Below are positions 38,377 through 50,677 of a stretch of DNA of 64,000 nt, one piece after another. The notes under the pieces were generated by a model. It worked only from the letters and a program-made list of their open reading frames with translations. It was not told the origin of the DNA and made no database searches. This DNA comes from Fusicatenibacter saccharivorans (GTDB lineage: Bacteria; Bacillota; Clostridia; Lachnospirales; Lachnospiraceae): positions 62,001-126,000 of the forward strand of contig NZ_JADNOP010000001.1 of the NCBI RefSeq assembly GCF_015557635.1. Reading direction: 5' to 3'. Made by a program: the position numbers and the translations under genes. Within the stretch, counting starts at the first letter, position 1; each line of letters opens with the position of its first letter.

Positions 38377-38404
38377 AAACTGTCCGGATTCCGTGCTCCG
38401 GACA
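38377..38404 (-). other. Intercistronic hairpin between ABC ATPase and binding-protein genes
   Basis: CTGTCCGGA and TCCGGACAG form a perfect 9-bp stem with a 9-base loop. There is no T-run, so it is not a terminator. Such hairpins often stabilise transcript ends and raise expression of the binding protein. Confidence 0.55.
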
Positions 38405-38428
38405 GGATTTGCCGCTTTGCGGGATACC

Positions 38429-39172
38429 TTACTCGTAATGCTGTTCAATATTCTGCAAAAATGTTCTCGTCCGCTCTTCCCGCGGATTTGCGAAAAATTC
38501 CTTCGACGGACCTTCCTCAACGACAACGCCGTTTTCCATAAAGACAACTTTGTTCGAAACGTTTCTTGCAAAGCCCATCTCATGCGTGACAACGAGCATC
38601 GTCATTCCCTCTTTGGCAAGCTGGCGCATAACACCAAGCACCTCGCCGGTCAGCTCCGGGTCGAGTGCTGAGGTCGGCTCATCAAAATAGATAATTTCCG
38701 GATCGGTTGCCAGTGCACGGGCGATTGCCACCCTCTGCTGCTGTCCGCCGGAAAGCTGATGCGGATAGTAGTCCGCACGGTCCAGCATGCCTACTTTTTC
38801 AAGCGCTGCACGCGCTTTTTCCTCCGCCCTGGTTTTTGGCATTTTTCTGCCGATGATCAGGCCCTCGGTTACGTTATGAAGGGCTGTTTTGTTCAGGAAC
38901 AGGTTATAGTTCTGAAATACAAATGCGGTTTTCTGACGGATCGCCGCGATATCTTTTTTGCTGATGTTGTGGAACGGATATTCTTTCCCGTCAAAAATCA
39001 GGCTGCCGCCGTCCGCATGCTCCAGAAAGTTGACACAGCGCAGCATCGTCGTTTTTCCCGAACCGCTCGGGCCGAGGATTGCGACAACATCGCCCTGGTT
39101 TACTTTTAAATCTACACCTTTTAACACTTCCAGGCTGCCGAACGCTTTCTTTAATCCTTTGATTTCCAGCAT
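38429..39172 (-). CDS. Amino-acid ABC transporter ATP-binding protein
   Basis: The 247-residue ATPase has Walker A GPSGSGKTTMLRCVNFLE, the Q-loop VFQNYNLFLNKTALHNVTEG, signature LSGGQQQRVAIARALATDPE, Walker B IIYFDEPTSALDPEL and the switch VVTHEMGFARNV. It is a GlnQ/TcyC-type polar amino-acid importer subunit. It starts four bases after the permease gene, with a GGGGAA site inside the permease end. Confidence 0.97.
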   Translation of the reverse strand: MLEIKGLKKAFGSLEVLKGVDLKVNQGDVVAILGPSGSGKTTMLRCVNFLEHADGGSLIFDGKEYPFHNISKKDIAAIRQKTAFVFQNYNLFLNKTALHNVTEGLIIGRKMPKTRAEEKARAALEKVGMLDRADYYPHQLSGGQQQRVAIARALATDPEIIYFDEPTSALDPELTGEVLGVMRQLAKEGMTMLVVTHEMGFARNVSNKVVFMENGVVVEEGPSKEFFANPREERTRTFLQNIEQHYE

Positions 39173-39175
39173 GGC

Positions 39176-39850
39176 TTATTCCCCTTTTTTCTGATATGTA
39201 CTCAGTTTCTTCTCTCCGATTCCCTGCAGCTTCGTGAGCACGGTGGAGAACAGCAGGTAGATCAGTCCTACTTCAATATACAGTGCCAGCGGCTCATGGG
39301 TGCGCGCTACAATCCGCTGCGTTACCATAAACATCTCCGTTACGGTGATATTTGCGGCAAGGGAAGTATCCTTTACCATGGCGATCAGAGAGTTGGAAAG
39401 CGGCGGGAACGCGGTGCGCATCGCCTGCGGAAGGATAATTCTCCGCATGATCTGCAGATACGACATGCCGACACAGTAGCCGGCTTCAAGCTGGCCTGCC
39501 GGAACGGCTTCCAGGGCCGCACGCATCGTCTCGGCACTGTAGGCGCCCTCATTCAGGGAAAAGACGAGAACTGCCGCCGGAAACGGATCGATCAGAATAC
39601 CGGCGCGCGGAAGTCCGTAAAACACAACGAAAAGCTGGACCAGAAGCGGGGTTCCGCGGAAAATCCAGATATAGAAACGTGCAATCTGACGAAGGCCTTT
39701 GATGTTTGCAAACTGTACCATAGCCATTGCCGTCGCAATTACAAGTGCAATGGAAAACGAGATTACAGTAAGCGGAATCGTCACCTTAAGGCCCGGCAGA
39801 AAGATTTTCCAAAAAGAATCCAGAAGAATATTCCATAATCTTTCGCTCAT
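39176..39850 (-). CDS. Amino-acid ABC transporter permease
   Basis: The 224-residue permease has five membrane helices. The EAA-type loop ALEAVPAGQLEAGYCVGMSYLQIMRRIILPQAMRTAFPPLSNSLIAMVKDTSLA contacts the ATPase, and YIWIFRGTPLLVQLFVVFYGLP is typical of the HisM/GlnP family. It is first in the operon. Upstream are tandem repeats and a palindrome that may be operators. Confidence 0.95.
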   Translation of the reverse strand: MSERLWNILLDSFWKIFLPGLKVTIPLTVISFSIALVIATAMAMVQFANIKGLRQIARFYIWIFRGTPLLVQLFVVFYGLPRAGILIDPFPAAVLVFSLNEGAYSAETMRAALEAVPAGQLEAGYCVGMSYLQIMRRIILPQAMRTAFPPLSNSLIAMVKDTSLAANITVTEMFMVTQRIVARTHEPLALYIEVGLIYLLFSTVLTKLQGIGEKKLSTYQKKGE

Positions 39851-39879
39851 TTCGATATATCCCCCTTTTTTTACATTTT

Positions 39880-39915
39880 CCTAGATAGGATAACACTTCA
39901 AGTCCGCTTCAAGTC
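39880..39915. promoter_or_regulatory. Operator-like palindrome and tandem repeats upstream of the ABC operon
   Basis: TCCTAGATAGGA (39880-39891) is a palindrome with a 2-base centre. Two 9-bp direct repeats CTTCAAGTC at 39896-39904 and 39907-39915 are spaced 11 bp apart, about one helical turn. They overlap the expected promoter of the permease gene. Confidence 0.45.
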
Positions 39916-39949
39916 AAGTGTTTTTTCATATACCCCTCCCCCGCATGCA

Positions 39950-39992
39950 AGAATCCCCGGGAAACACGTTTTTCAACGGCCCCGGGGACTCT
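39950..39992 (-). terminator. Hairpin downstream of eno
   Basis: ATCCCCGGG and CCCGGGGA pair around a loop of about 20 bases. The T-run on the minus strand is short. It lies about 65 bases past the eno stop codon and may end that transcript. Confidence 0.55.
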
Positions 39993-40056
39993 TATTTATG
40001 ATTGGTTTTAAGAGGAAGGATCTTGTCTTTTTTTATGGTATGATGTTATTTACTGC

Positions 40057-41973
<1,917 letters not shown>

Positions 41974-41984
<11 letters not shown>

Positions 41985-43191
41985 AGCCCATTCTCCTTCT
42001 GATTGTGGATACACTTTCGATCAGTGCATCAATCTCTTCCGGTGTATTATAAAACATCATGCTGGCTCTTGTCGAGCTTCGGACGCCAAGATATTCCAGA
42101 AGCGGCTGTGCACAGTGGTGGCCTGCCCGCACATCGATGCCGTCAGAAGAAAGAATTTCGCTCACATCGTGCGGATGCACGCCGTCAATCGTAAACGAAA
42201 CGATGCCCGTGTGGTTGGCCGGATCTTTGGAACCGAGGATATGAACGTACGGCAGCGCGCCGAGTCCTTCCATAGCACGTTGCGTCAGTTCCAGCTCTTT
42301 TTTCTGGATATAATCAAATCCTTTTTCCTGCAGATACCGGATCGCTGCGGCCAGCCCCACCGCACCGGCTGCATTTACCGTTCCCGCCTCAAATTTCTGC
42401 GGAACCGGTGCAAAAACGGCTCCGTCGCGGTGAACGGAATCGATCATCTCGCCTCCGGTTAAAAACGGCGGCATTCTTTCCAGCAGTTCCCGTTTTCCAT
42501 ACAGACAGCCGATTCCCATCGGACCCATCAGCTTATGGCCGGAAAAGGCGAGAAAATCTACATCCAGCGCCTGTACGTCGACCGGCATATGCGGAACGCT
42601 CTGGGCGCCGTCCACAACGACAACGGCTCCCACGCGGTGCGCCATCTCCGTGATTTTCTGGATCGAATTCACGCAGCCGAGCACATTCGATACTTGCGCA
42701 ACAGCCACAAGACGTGTTCTCTCATTAATGCCCTTTTGAAGCGCCTCATCTGTCAGCTCGCCCTCACTGGTACATTCCAGATAATGGAGCTTCGCCCCAG
42801 TCATACGCGACACCATCTGCCACGGAAGCAGATTGCTGTGATGCTCCATGATTGTTACAGCGATCTCGTCGCCTTCCTTTAAAAAGTTCAGGCCATAGCT
42901 GTATGCCACAAGGTTCAGGCTTTCCGTTGTATTCCGGGTAAAAATAATCTCCTCCGGCTCTTCTGCATGAATAAACTTCTGTACGGTCTTTCTTGCCTCC
43001 TGATAGCTCTCCGTCGCCTCCAGGCTTAAAGGATAGAAGCCGCGCAGAGGATTTGCATTTTTCTGTTCGTAAAATTCCTGTACTGCAGCAAGAACGCACG
43101 ACGGGCGCTGTGCCGTCGCCGCGTTGTCCAGATAGATCGTGTCCATTTGCTGCAGAAGCGGGAAATTTTTTCTGATGTTATCTGTTGTCAC
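41974..43191 (-). CDS. sufS: Cysteine desulfurase SufS
   Basis: The 405-residue PLP enzyme removes sulfur from cysteine for Fe-S assembly. GTG 43191 is chosen as start, nine bases after GGAGG inside the sufD end; a TTG at 43209 is too early. Motifs: FPLLQQMDTIYLDNAATAQRP, NTTESLNLVAYSYG, VTIMEHHSNLLPW, VVDGAQSVPHMPVDVQ, DFLAFSGHKLMGPMG (PLP lysine) and VRAGHHCAQPLLEYLG carrying the catalytic cysteine. Confidence 0.97.
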
Positions 43192-44236
43192 GGTCAAGCA
43201 CCTCCGCAAGCTGTGTTTTTACTTTCTGTTCGATGTCCGCATCGCCGATCTTCTGGATTTTTGCTTCCAGTTTCGCCCGCGCCATCGTATTTTCTGCCTG
43301 TGTACGGTCCATGCCGCGCGCACCGAAGTAGAACAGTGTCTCTTCATCGAGTTCTCCGATTGCCGCGCCGTGGCTTCCCTGTACGTTTTCCTCTGCACAG
43401 AAGATCACAGGAATCGTCTTGTTGACTACATCATCGCCGAGCAGCAATACCTGTTCTGTCTCTGCTCCGACGGAATCTGCCGAACCGCGCACAAAGTCGA
43501 TTGTGCCGCGGAAGATCTTTTCCGCCGCGTCCATCAGCGTTCCGTCTGCCTGGATCGTGCTCTCGGTTACTTTTCCGAAGTGGCGCACATTCAGATTGAC
43601 ATCAAATTTCTGCTGATTCTGCAGAAGATAGCCGATTTCTGCCTGCAGTGATGCGTGATCCTTCTGCAGTTCGGTCCAGATACCGTCATAGACATCGCCT
43701 TTTCCGACAACGACCTGTAAAAGATCCAGTGCACCATTTTTCTCGCAGATGCATCCGACATCATTTAAAAGCTCCTGTCCCTCACCGCGCATCATCACCT
43801 GCACGAGCCGGATGCGGCTGTCTTTTTTCGCGTAAAGTTCTGTCCGCACCGCGAGCTGTCCCGCTGCCTGTGCCGGTTCAAATACCTCGAAAACGGTAAG
43901 GGAAGCTCCCTCTTCTGCCGCCGCGCGGATCTTTCCGGATGAAACCTTCTCTTTTCCCTGTCCGATGGAAAGCGTGACCTGTTTCGTCTGCCCCTCCTTT
44001 GCAGAGACACTCCAGTTTTTCGTCTGCTCCGGTGCAAAAAGGACATCCGTCTCTTTTCCTGCCCCGGTATTCATAGCTTCCGGAAAACCCGTTATCTCAT
44101 CATCCGCAGACAGCTCTTCCGCGCAGATTTCACACGGCGCACCCGCCGCCCATTTTACTTTTGTATCATTTAATCCCAGCCAGTACCACGTTTTCGATGG
44201 AAGCTGGTTGATTTTCATGCTGTTCTGTTCTTCCAT
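43178..44236 (-). CDS. sufD: SUF scaffold protein SufD
   Basis: The 352-residue protein starts MEEQNSMKINQLPSKTWYWLG at ATG 44236 with AAGGAGG eight bases upstream. The SufBD beta-helix is seen in NQQKFDVNLNVRHFGKVTESTIQADGTLMDAAEKIFRGTIDFVRGSADSVGAETEQVLLL and HGAAIGELDEETLFYFGARGMDRTQAENTMAR. It forms the SufBC2D scaffold complex. It diverges more from typical SufD than SufB does in its N-terminal half. Confidence 0.93.
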   Translation of the reverse strand: MEEQNSMKINQLPSKTWYWLGLNDTKVKWAAGAPCEICAEELSADDEITGFPEAMNTGAGKETDVLFAPEQTKNWSVSAKEGQTKQVTLSIGQGKEKVSSGKIRAAAEEGASLTVFEVFEPAQAAGQLAVRTELYAKKDSRIRLVQVMMRGEGQELLNDVGCICEKNGALDLLQVVVGKGDVYDGIWTELQKDHASLQAEIGYLLQNQQKFDVNLNVRHFGKVTESTIQADGTLMDAAEKIFRGTIDFVRGSADSVGAETEQVLLLGDDVVNKTIPVIFCAEENVQGSHGAAIGELDEETLFYFGARGMDRTQAENTMARAKLEAKIQKIGDADIEQKVKTQLAEVLDRDNR

Positions 44237-44249
44237 GTGTCTGGCCTCC

Positions 44250-45656
44250 TTATCCAATGCTGCCCTTCATCTCGAGGCGGATCAGATTGTTCATCTCCAC
44301 CGCGTACTCCAGCGGCAGTTCTTTTGAAACATCATCCGCGAATCCGCTAACGATGCACGCTCTCGCATCCTCTTCCGTCATGCCGCGCGACATCAGATAA
44401 AAGACGGCTTCATCGCTGATGCTTCCGATCTGTGCTTCATGGCCGATGTTCGCATCTTTTGTACGGATATCCATCGCCGGAATCGTGTCCGACCGGGAGA
44501 TATCATCGAGCATCAGAGACTGGCAGGAAACGGCTGATTTCGTGTTCTTTGCCGCTTTTGTTGCAGAGACTGACGAACGGAAGGTGCTGATGCCGCCGTC
44601 CTTCGAGATCGATTTCGTGTTAATATAGGAACTCGTATCTGGCGCGCTGTGGACAACCTTCACTCCGGTATCGAGATTCTGGCCCTTACCGGCGAACGTG
44701 ATGCCGGTAAATTCCATCTTTGCGCCTCTTCCTTTCAGCACGCTCATCGGGTACAGGTAGGAAACGTGGGAGCCGAATGAACCGGAAACCCACTCGATTT
44801 TTCCGCCCTCCTCGACCTGCGCGCGCTTCGTGTTCAGGTTGTACATATTCTTCGACCAGTTTTCAATCGTAGAATAACGGAGTCTTGCATTCTTTCCGAC
44901 AAACAGCTCCACACATCCGGCATGGAGGTTGGCCACATTGTATTTCGGTGCGGAACAGCCCTCGATAAAGTGAAGGTCCGCGTCCTCATCGACAATAATC
45001 AGCGTATGCTCGAACTGGCCTGCGCCCGGCGCATTCAGGCGGAAATACGACTGCAGCGGGATTTCCACGGAAACCCCCTTCGGCACATAGACAAACGAAC
45101 CGCCGGACCAGACGGCTCCGTGCAGTGCGGCAAATTTGTGGTCGGTCGGTTTCACCAGTTTCATAAAGTGTTTCCGCACCATATCCGCGTACTCACCATG
45201 CAGCGCACTCTCCATATCGGTATAGACAACACCCTGCGCCGCAACTTCCGCGCGGACGTTGTGATAGACCAGCTCCGAATCATACTGTGCGCCCACGCCG
45301 GCGAGTGATTTCCGCTCTGCCTGCGGGATGCCGAGACGCTCAAACGTATTTTTGATGTCATCCGGCACATCGGACCACTTTGCTTTCATTTTCGTATTCG
45401 GGCGGACATACGTTACGATATCATCCATGTTCAGACCCTCAATCGACGGACCCCAATCCGGAATCGGCGTCTGGTTGTAGATCTGTAAAGAATGCAGACG
45501 GAACAACTGCATCCAGGCAGGGTCTTTCTTCTCATCCGAAATTTTCTGTACAATTTCCGGCGTCAGGCCGGCTTTTACTTTATAGGCATCCTTTTCATCG
45601 TCTTTGAAATCATAGATGCTTCGGTCAATATCCTCTACATAACTTTTTTCTCTCAC
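44250..45656 (-). CDS. sufB: Fe-S cluster assembly protein SufB
   Basis: The 468-residue SufB carries YVEDIDRSIYDFKDDEKDAYKVKAGLTPEIV, PIPDWGPSIEGLNMDDIVTYVRP, AALHGAVWSGGSFVYVPKGVSVEIPLQSYFR, the core HFIEGCSAPKYNVANLHAGCVELFVG (sulfur-relay cysteines) and IGHEAQIGSISDEAVFYLMSRGMTEEDARACIVSGF. It assembles Fe-S clusters with SufC and SufD. The start is GTG 45656 with AAAGGATG about ten bases before. Confidence 0.98.
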   Translation of the reverse strand: MREKSYVEDIDRSIYDFKDDEKDAYKVKAGLTPEIVQKISDEKKDPAWMQLFRLHSLQIYNQTPIPDWGPSIEGLNMDDIVTYVRPNTKMKAKWSDVPDDIKNTFERLGIPQAERKSLAGVGAQYDSELVYHNVRAEVAAQGVVYTDMESALHGEYADMVRKHFMKLVKPTDHKFAALHGAVWSGGSFVYVPKGVSVEIPLQSYFRLNAPGAGQFEHTLIIVDEDADLHFIEGCSAPKYNVANLHAGCVELFVGKNARLRYSTIENWSKNMYNLNTKRAQVEEGGKIEWVSGSFGSHVSYLYPMSVLKGRGAKMEFTGITFAGKGQNLDTGVKVVHSAPDTSSYINTKSISKDGGISTFRSSVSATKAAKNTKSAVSCQSLMLDDISRSDTIPAMDIRTKDANIGHEAQIGSISDEAVFYLMSRGMTEEDARACIVSGFADDVSKELPLEYAVEMNNLIRLEMKGSIG

Positions 45657-45686
45657 AGCGTTTTCATCCTTTCTGTACCTTCGGTT

Positions 45687-46439
45687 TTACGCCAGTGACT
45701 TTTCGTATTTTCCAAATCCGTCCCGGTTGATCTCCTCTACAAGAGATGCATCGCCGGTTTTGACGATTTCACCTTCCACCATGATGTGGGTCTGATCCAC
45801 CATCAGTGATTCCAGAATCTTCGTGCTGTGCGTGATGATCAGAAGACTTCCTCCGCATTTTCTGCGGTATGCCTCAATTCCGGCAGAAACGGTGCGGACT
45901 GCATCGACATCCAGGCCGGAGTCGGTCTCATCGAGAATGGTAAGGGACGGCTCGAGCATCAGAAGCTGCAAGATCTCGGCTTTCTTTTTCTCACCACCGG
46001 AAAATCCGACATTCAGATCACGGTCTGCATACGACGGATCCATCTGCAGAACTTCCATTGCTTTTTCCAGTTCTTTCCGAAACTCAAACAGACGCATCCG
46101 TTTGCCGGTTTTTAACTCGACGGCGCTGCGGATAAAAGAGCTTAAGGTTACGCCAGGCACCTCAAGCGGATTCTGAAACGAGAGAAACAGTCCCATTTTG
46201 GCGCGTTCATTGACCGGCTCTTCTGTGATGTTCTTTCCCTGGAACCAGATTTCGCCGCGTGTCACGTTATATTTCGGATTGCCGAGCAGCGTATTGCCAA
46301 GCGTCGACTTTCCGGTACCATTCGGTCCAAGCAGCACATGCGTCTCCCCTTTTCCAATCGTAAGATTGACGCCGTGCAGGATCTCTTTTTCTTCTACATT
46401 TACCGTTAAATCTTTCACTGTTAAAAGATTTTTTCCCAT
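45687..46439 (-). CDS. sufC: Fe-S cluster assembly ATPase SufC
   Basis: The 250-residue ABC-type ATPase has Walker A LLGPNGTGKSTLGNTLLGNP, signature VGFSGGEKKKAEILQLLMLEPSLTILDETDSGLDVDAV and His switch LLIITHSTKILES. It powers the SufBCD scaffold. It is the first gene of sufCBDSU, with a consensus promoter upstream and an AAGGAGG site. Confidence 0.98.
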   Translation of the reverse strand: MGKNLLTVKDLTVNVEEKEILHGVNLTIGKGETHVLLGPNGTGKSTLGNTLLGNPKYNVTRGEIWFQGKNITEEPVNERAKMGLFLSFQNPLEVPGVTLSSFIRSAVELKTGKRMRLFEFRKELEKAMEVLQMDPSYADRDLNVGFSGGEKKKAEILQLLMLEPSLTILDETDSGLDVDAVRTVSAGIEAYRRKCGGSLLIITHSTKILESLMVDQTHIMVEGEIVKTGDASLVEEINRDGFGKYEKSLA

Positions 46440-46492
46440 ATTGATATCCTCCTTATTTTGCTTCGAGGTTAAAATCTCTGTTTTCGCCTCCG

Positions 46493-46521
46493 ATTGTAGA
46501 CCTTTTTTCCGAGTATTTCAA
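46493..46521 (-). promoter_or_regulatory. Sigma-A promoter of the suf operon
   Basis: On the minus strand TTGAAA (46521-46516), 17 bp, TACAAT (46498-46493). CCGA-N9-TCGG overlaps the -35 and could be an operator, but matches no Fe-S regulator motif that I know. Confidence 0.7.
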
Positions 46522-46552
46522 TCGGATTTATATATTTGAAAAATTTTATCAA

Positions 46553-46603
46553 AAAACGCACCTGCCGCCGGATCTTTTTTTCCGCACGACAGGCGCGTTT
46601 TCT
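46553..46603 (-). terminator. Terminator of the NSS transporter gene
   Basis: On the minus strand AAAACGCGCCTGTCGTGCGG pairs with CCGGCGGCAGGTGCGTTTTTT (several G-U or mismatched positions), ending in T6. It lies just past the transporter stop. Confidence 0.82.
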
Positions 46604-46615
46604 ATCAACATTGTT

Positions 46616-47938
46616 TCAGCCGATTCCGCCCAGCACGATTCCGAGAATCAGAACCAGCACACAGATCGGCACGTAGATATATTTGCAAATCGGATAATAC
46701 AGATCCGTGAATTTGCTGCTTCTTCCCTTGTCTACCTGGGACTGCACATACTTCTTTCCGCAGATCCAGAAGAACATGACTCCGGCAAGGCCGGCGCCGA
46801 GCGGGCAGATGTAGATCGACAGAACATCCATCCACTGGGATACAATGCCCTGGATCAGAAGAGATACGACCACACCGATAACCCCGATCACACCGCAGGC
46901 TGCTACTCTTCCGAGATGAAATTTTTCCTGTACCGTTGCAATCGGTGCTTCGTACAGGTTAATCAGAGAGGTAAGGCCGGCAAAAAAGACAGCGACAAAG
47001 AAAACGATTGCGATCAGCGCGCCACCCGGCATAGACTTTATCAAATTCGGAAGGAAAATGAACAGAAGTCCAGGTCCTCCTGTATTTAACTGTGCTCCCG
47101 TAGTTGCCATCGCCGGGATAATAACCAGCGCAGCAAGCATAGCAGCGAGCGTATCAAAAAATGCTACTCTTCCGGCGGCGGCCGGAATATTTTCTCCATC
47201 TGACAAATAGGAACCATAGATCAGTGTTCCGTTTCCGGCTACAGACAGGGAAAAGAATGCCTGACCAAGTGCAAAAATCCAGGTCTTCGGATCTGCAAGT
47301 GCTTTTGGTTCCACACGGAAAATATAACGGTATCCATCCGCTGCACCGGGCTGAAAGGCAACATAGATACCAAGTGCAACAAACATGAGAAAGAAAACAG
47401 GCATCAGCACCTTATTGACCTTCTCAATTCCCTTACCAACACCAAATGCCAGAATGACCATCGCAACCACAAGAGCTACGATCTGCCAGAAATTGTTTCC
47501 AAACGCAGATGCCATGGATTCAAACGCTCCGGCAAAATCCTCTACGCTCACAGCTGACAGTATCTTTCCGGTAAAGGTTCCGATCATGTACCTGAAAATC
47601 CACCCCATGACAACCGTATAACCGATCGCCATTGCCAGGGAACCCAGCACCGGAATCAGACCAAGCGCCTCTCCGGCTTTTCGTTTTCCTTTCGTTTCAC
47701 ATGCAAAACCGAACGCATCAACCGGACCGGATCTTGTGGCACGGCCAAAACTCATCTCCCCGCTCACACCGGTAAAGCCGATCAGTGCAACGAACAGGAA
47801 ATACGGAATCAGAAAGGAACCTCCTCCGTACAAGGAAACCCGGGTAGGGAACATCCAGATGTTGCCCATTCCAACTGCAGAGCCGATGCAGGCCAGGATA
47901 AATCCCCACCGACTGTTAAATGACTCTCTCTTTTTCAT
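46616..47938 (-). CDS. Sodium-dependent transporter, NSS (SNF) family
   Basis: The 440-residue protein starts MKKRESFNSRWGFILACIGSAVGMGNIWMFP at ATG 47938 (GGGAGAG upstream), the canonical NSS first helix with its GNIWRFP-like motif (here GNIWMFP). About eleven membrane helices follow, including FALGQAFFSLSVAGNGTLIYGSYL and FAGLTSLINLYEAPIATVQEKF. It is a LeuT-like Na+ symporter, likely for amino acids. Met replaces the usual Arg of the GNIWRFP gate, as in some bacterial subgroups. Confidence 0.93.
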   Translation of the reverse strand: MKKRESFNSRWGFILACIGSAVGMGNIWMFPTRVSLYGGGSFLIPYFLFVALIGFTGVSGEMSFGRATRSGPVDAFGFACETKGKRKAGEALGLIPVLGSLAMAIGYTVVMGWIFRYMIGTFTGKILSAVSVEDFAGAFESMASAFGNNFWQIVALVVAMVILAFGVGKGIEKVNKVLMPVFFLMFVALGIYVAFQPGAADGYRYIFRVEPKALADPKTWIFALGQAFFSLSVAGNGTLIYGSYLSDGENIPAAAGRVAFFDTLAAMLAALVIIPAMATTGAQLNTGGPGLLFIFLPNLIKSMPGGALIAIVFFVAVFFAGLTSLINLYEAPIATVQEKFHLGRVAACGVIGVIGVVVSLLIQGIVSQWMDVLSIYICPLGAGLAGVMFFWICGKKYVQSQVDKGRSSKFTDLYYPICKYIYVPICVLVLILGIVLGGIG

Positions 47939-48026
47939 ACTGCTCTCCCTTTTTCTTACTTTTTCTGAAGATATCATGGCCAAAGTACCTTTTGACTCCA
48001 ACATCTTCTGAATATTTTATCATAAG

Positions 48027-48866
48027 CTATTGGGAAAAGCTATAGCATTTCTCATCTTCCTGCAACTTCACTTTATATTTTATGCTTTTTCCGCCTTGCT
48101 GCTGCCATTCCCGCGGAGAACATCCGCAGTGGCGTTTGAAATAGCGGCTGAAATGAGACAGATTGGAAAAACCGCAGATTTCCGCGGTCTGTCCGATGGA
48201 AAGTGCCTGATTTGTCAAAAGATTTTTCGCCTTGTCGAGCCGTACTTCAATCAGATCGCTGTGCGGGGTGCTGCTGAAAAACTGTTTGTAATAAGAATAA
48301 AACTGGCTTTTTTCCATATTGGCCATCTGGCAAAGCTTTTCTGTCGTCCAGTCTTTCTCATAATGGCTCAACATCTTAAGGCGCAGCTCCTGGAATTCCT
48401 GATACAGTCCGGCCGGCTCCTCTGCCGCTTTCTGGTACAGCCGCATACCGCGCGATGCCGTAATCATCATCTGACGAACCAGTGCTTCCTCATATTCCAC
48501 TGCGTATGGATCTTTCACAATGTATTCCCTCTGCAAAAGGCGAATCAGCTCATCAATGGCTTCCGTGTTCTGTGGATAAAAAACAGCATTCTGCGGAATT
48601 CCATACGTTTCACCCAGATTCTCACCGCACCAGAAATGGACATAGCTGTTGCGAAACTTCTGAACAGCCTGATAATGCTGCTCGTGATCCGGCGTGTAAA
48701 AAAGGCAGGCATTTTCCTGTGCAATGAAAAACGCAGTTCTGTCATACACCTTCATCGGCGTTTTAAACAACAGAAACAGATAGTCCCCGCTGCCCTCCGG
48801 CCGATATATCGTCTCATAATCGGCGTTGGATCTATTATATTCACAAATATGAACTGAAAATTCCAT
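48027..48866 (-). CDS. AraC-family regulator of the arabinofuranosidase genes
   Basis: The 279-residue protein has an N-terminal cupin sensor (about 1-140) and a C-terminal AraC HTH pair: DWTTEKLCQMANMEKSQFYSYYKQFFSSTPHSDLIEVR and SIGQTAEICGFSNLSHFSRYFKRHCGCSPREWQQQG. It is divergent from the GH51 gene, 231 bases away, and probably activates it in response to arabinose or arabino-oligosaccharides (inference). Confidence 0.92.
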   Translation of the reverse strand: MEFSVHICEYNRSNADYETIYRPEGSGDYLFLLFKTPMKVYDRTAFFIAQENACLFYTPDHEQHYQAVQKFRNSYVHFWCGENLGETYGIPQNAVFYPQNTEAIDELIRLLQREYIVKDPYAVEYEEALVRQMMITASRGMRLYQKAAEEPAGLYQEFQELRLKMLSHYEKDWTTEKLCQMANMEKSQFYSYYKQFFSSTPHSDLIEVRLDKAKNLLTNQALSIGQTAEICGFSNLSHFSRYFKRHCGCSPREWQQQGGKSIKYKVKLQEDEKCYSFSQ

Positions 48867-48988
48867 TCTTCTCGTTTCCCCTTTTCTTTTCTTCTCCCTA
48901 TTTTACCGCAAAACCGGAAAAAAAGTCAAATTTGCCGGACAAAAATCTCTGGTTTTTTTCTATCTTCCTGCTAAAATTGAAACTATCC

Positions 48989-49006
48989 AAAGCGAAAGCG
49001 AAACGG
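48989..49006 (+). repeat. Tandem hexamers AAAGCG upstream of the GH51 gene
   Basis: AAAGCG-AAAGCG-AAACGG reads as three tandem hexamers just upstream of a possible -10 (TAAAAT, 49012-49017). The promoter lacks a good -35, as expected for an activator-dependent promoter. Confidence 0.35.
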
Positions 49007-49061
49007 TGGAATAAAATCATAGACACGCCGGTGATCCTTTATTTTTCTGGATCGTGTCTGA

Positions 49062-50597
<1,536 letters not shown>

Positions 50598-50677
50598 TGG
50601 AACCGTATAAGGTATGGCCTGAAAAACAGAACATCTGAATTTTTCATCCAAACATATGCATAAAGGAGTTTTATTTT

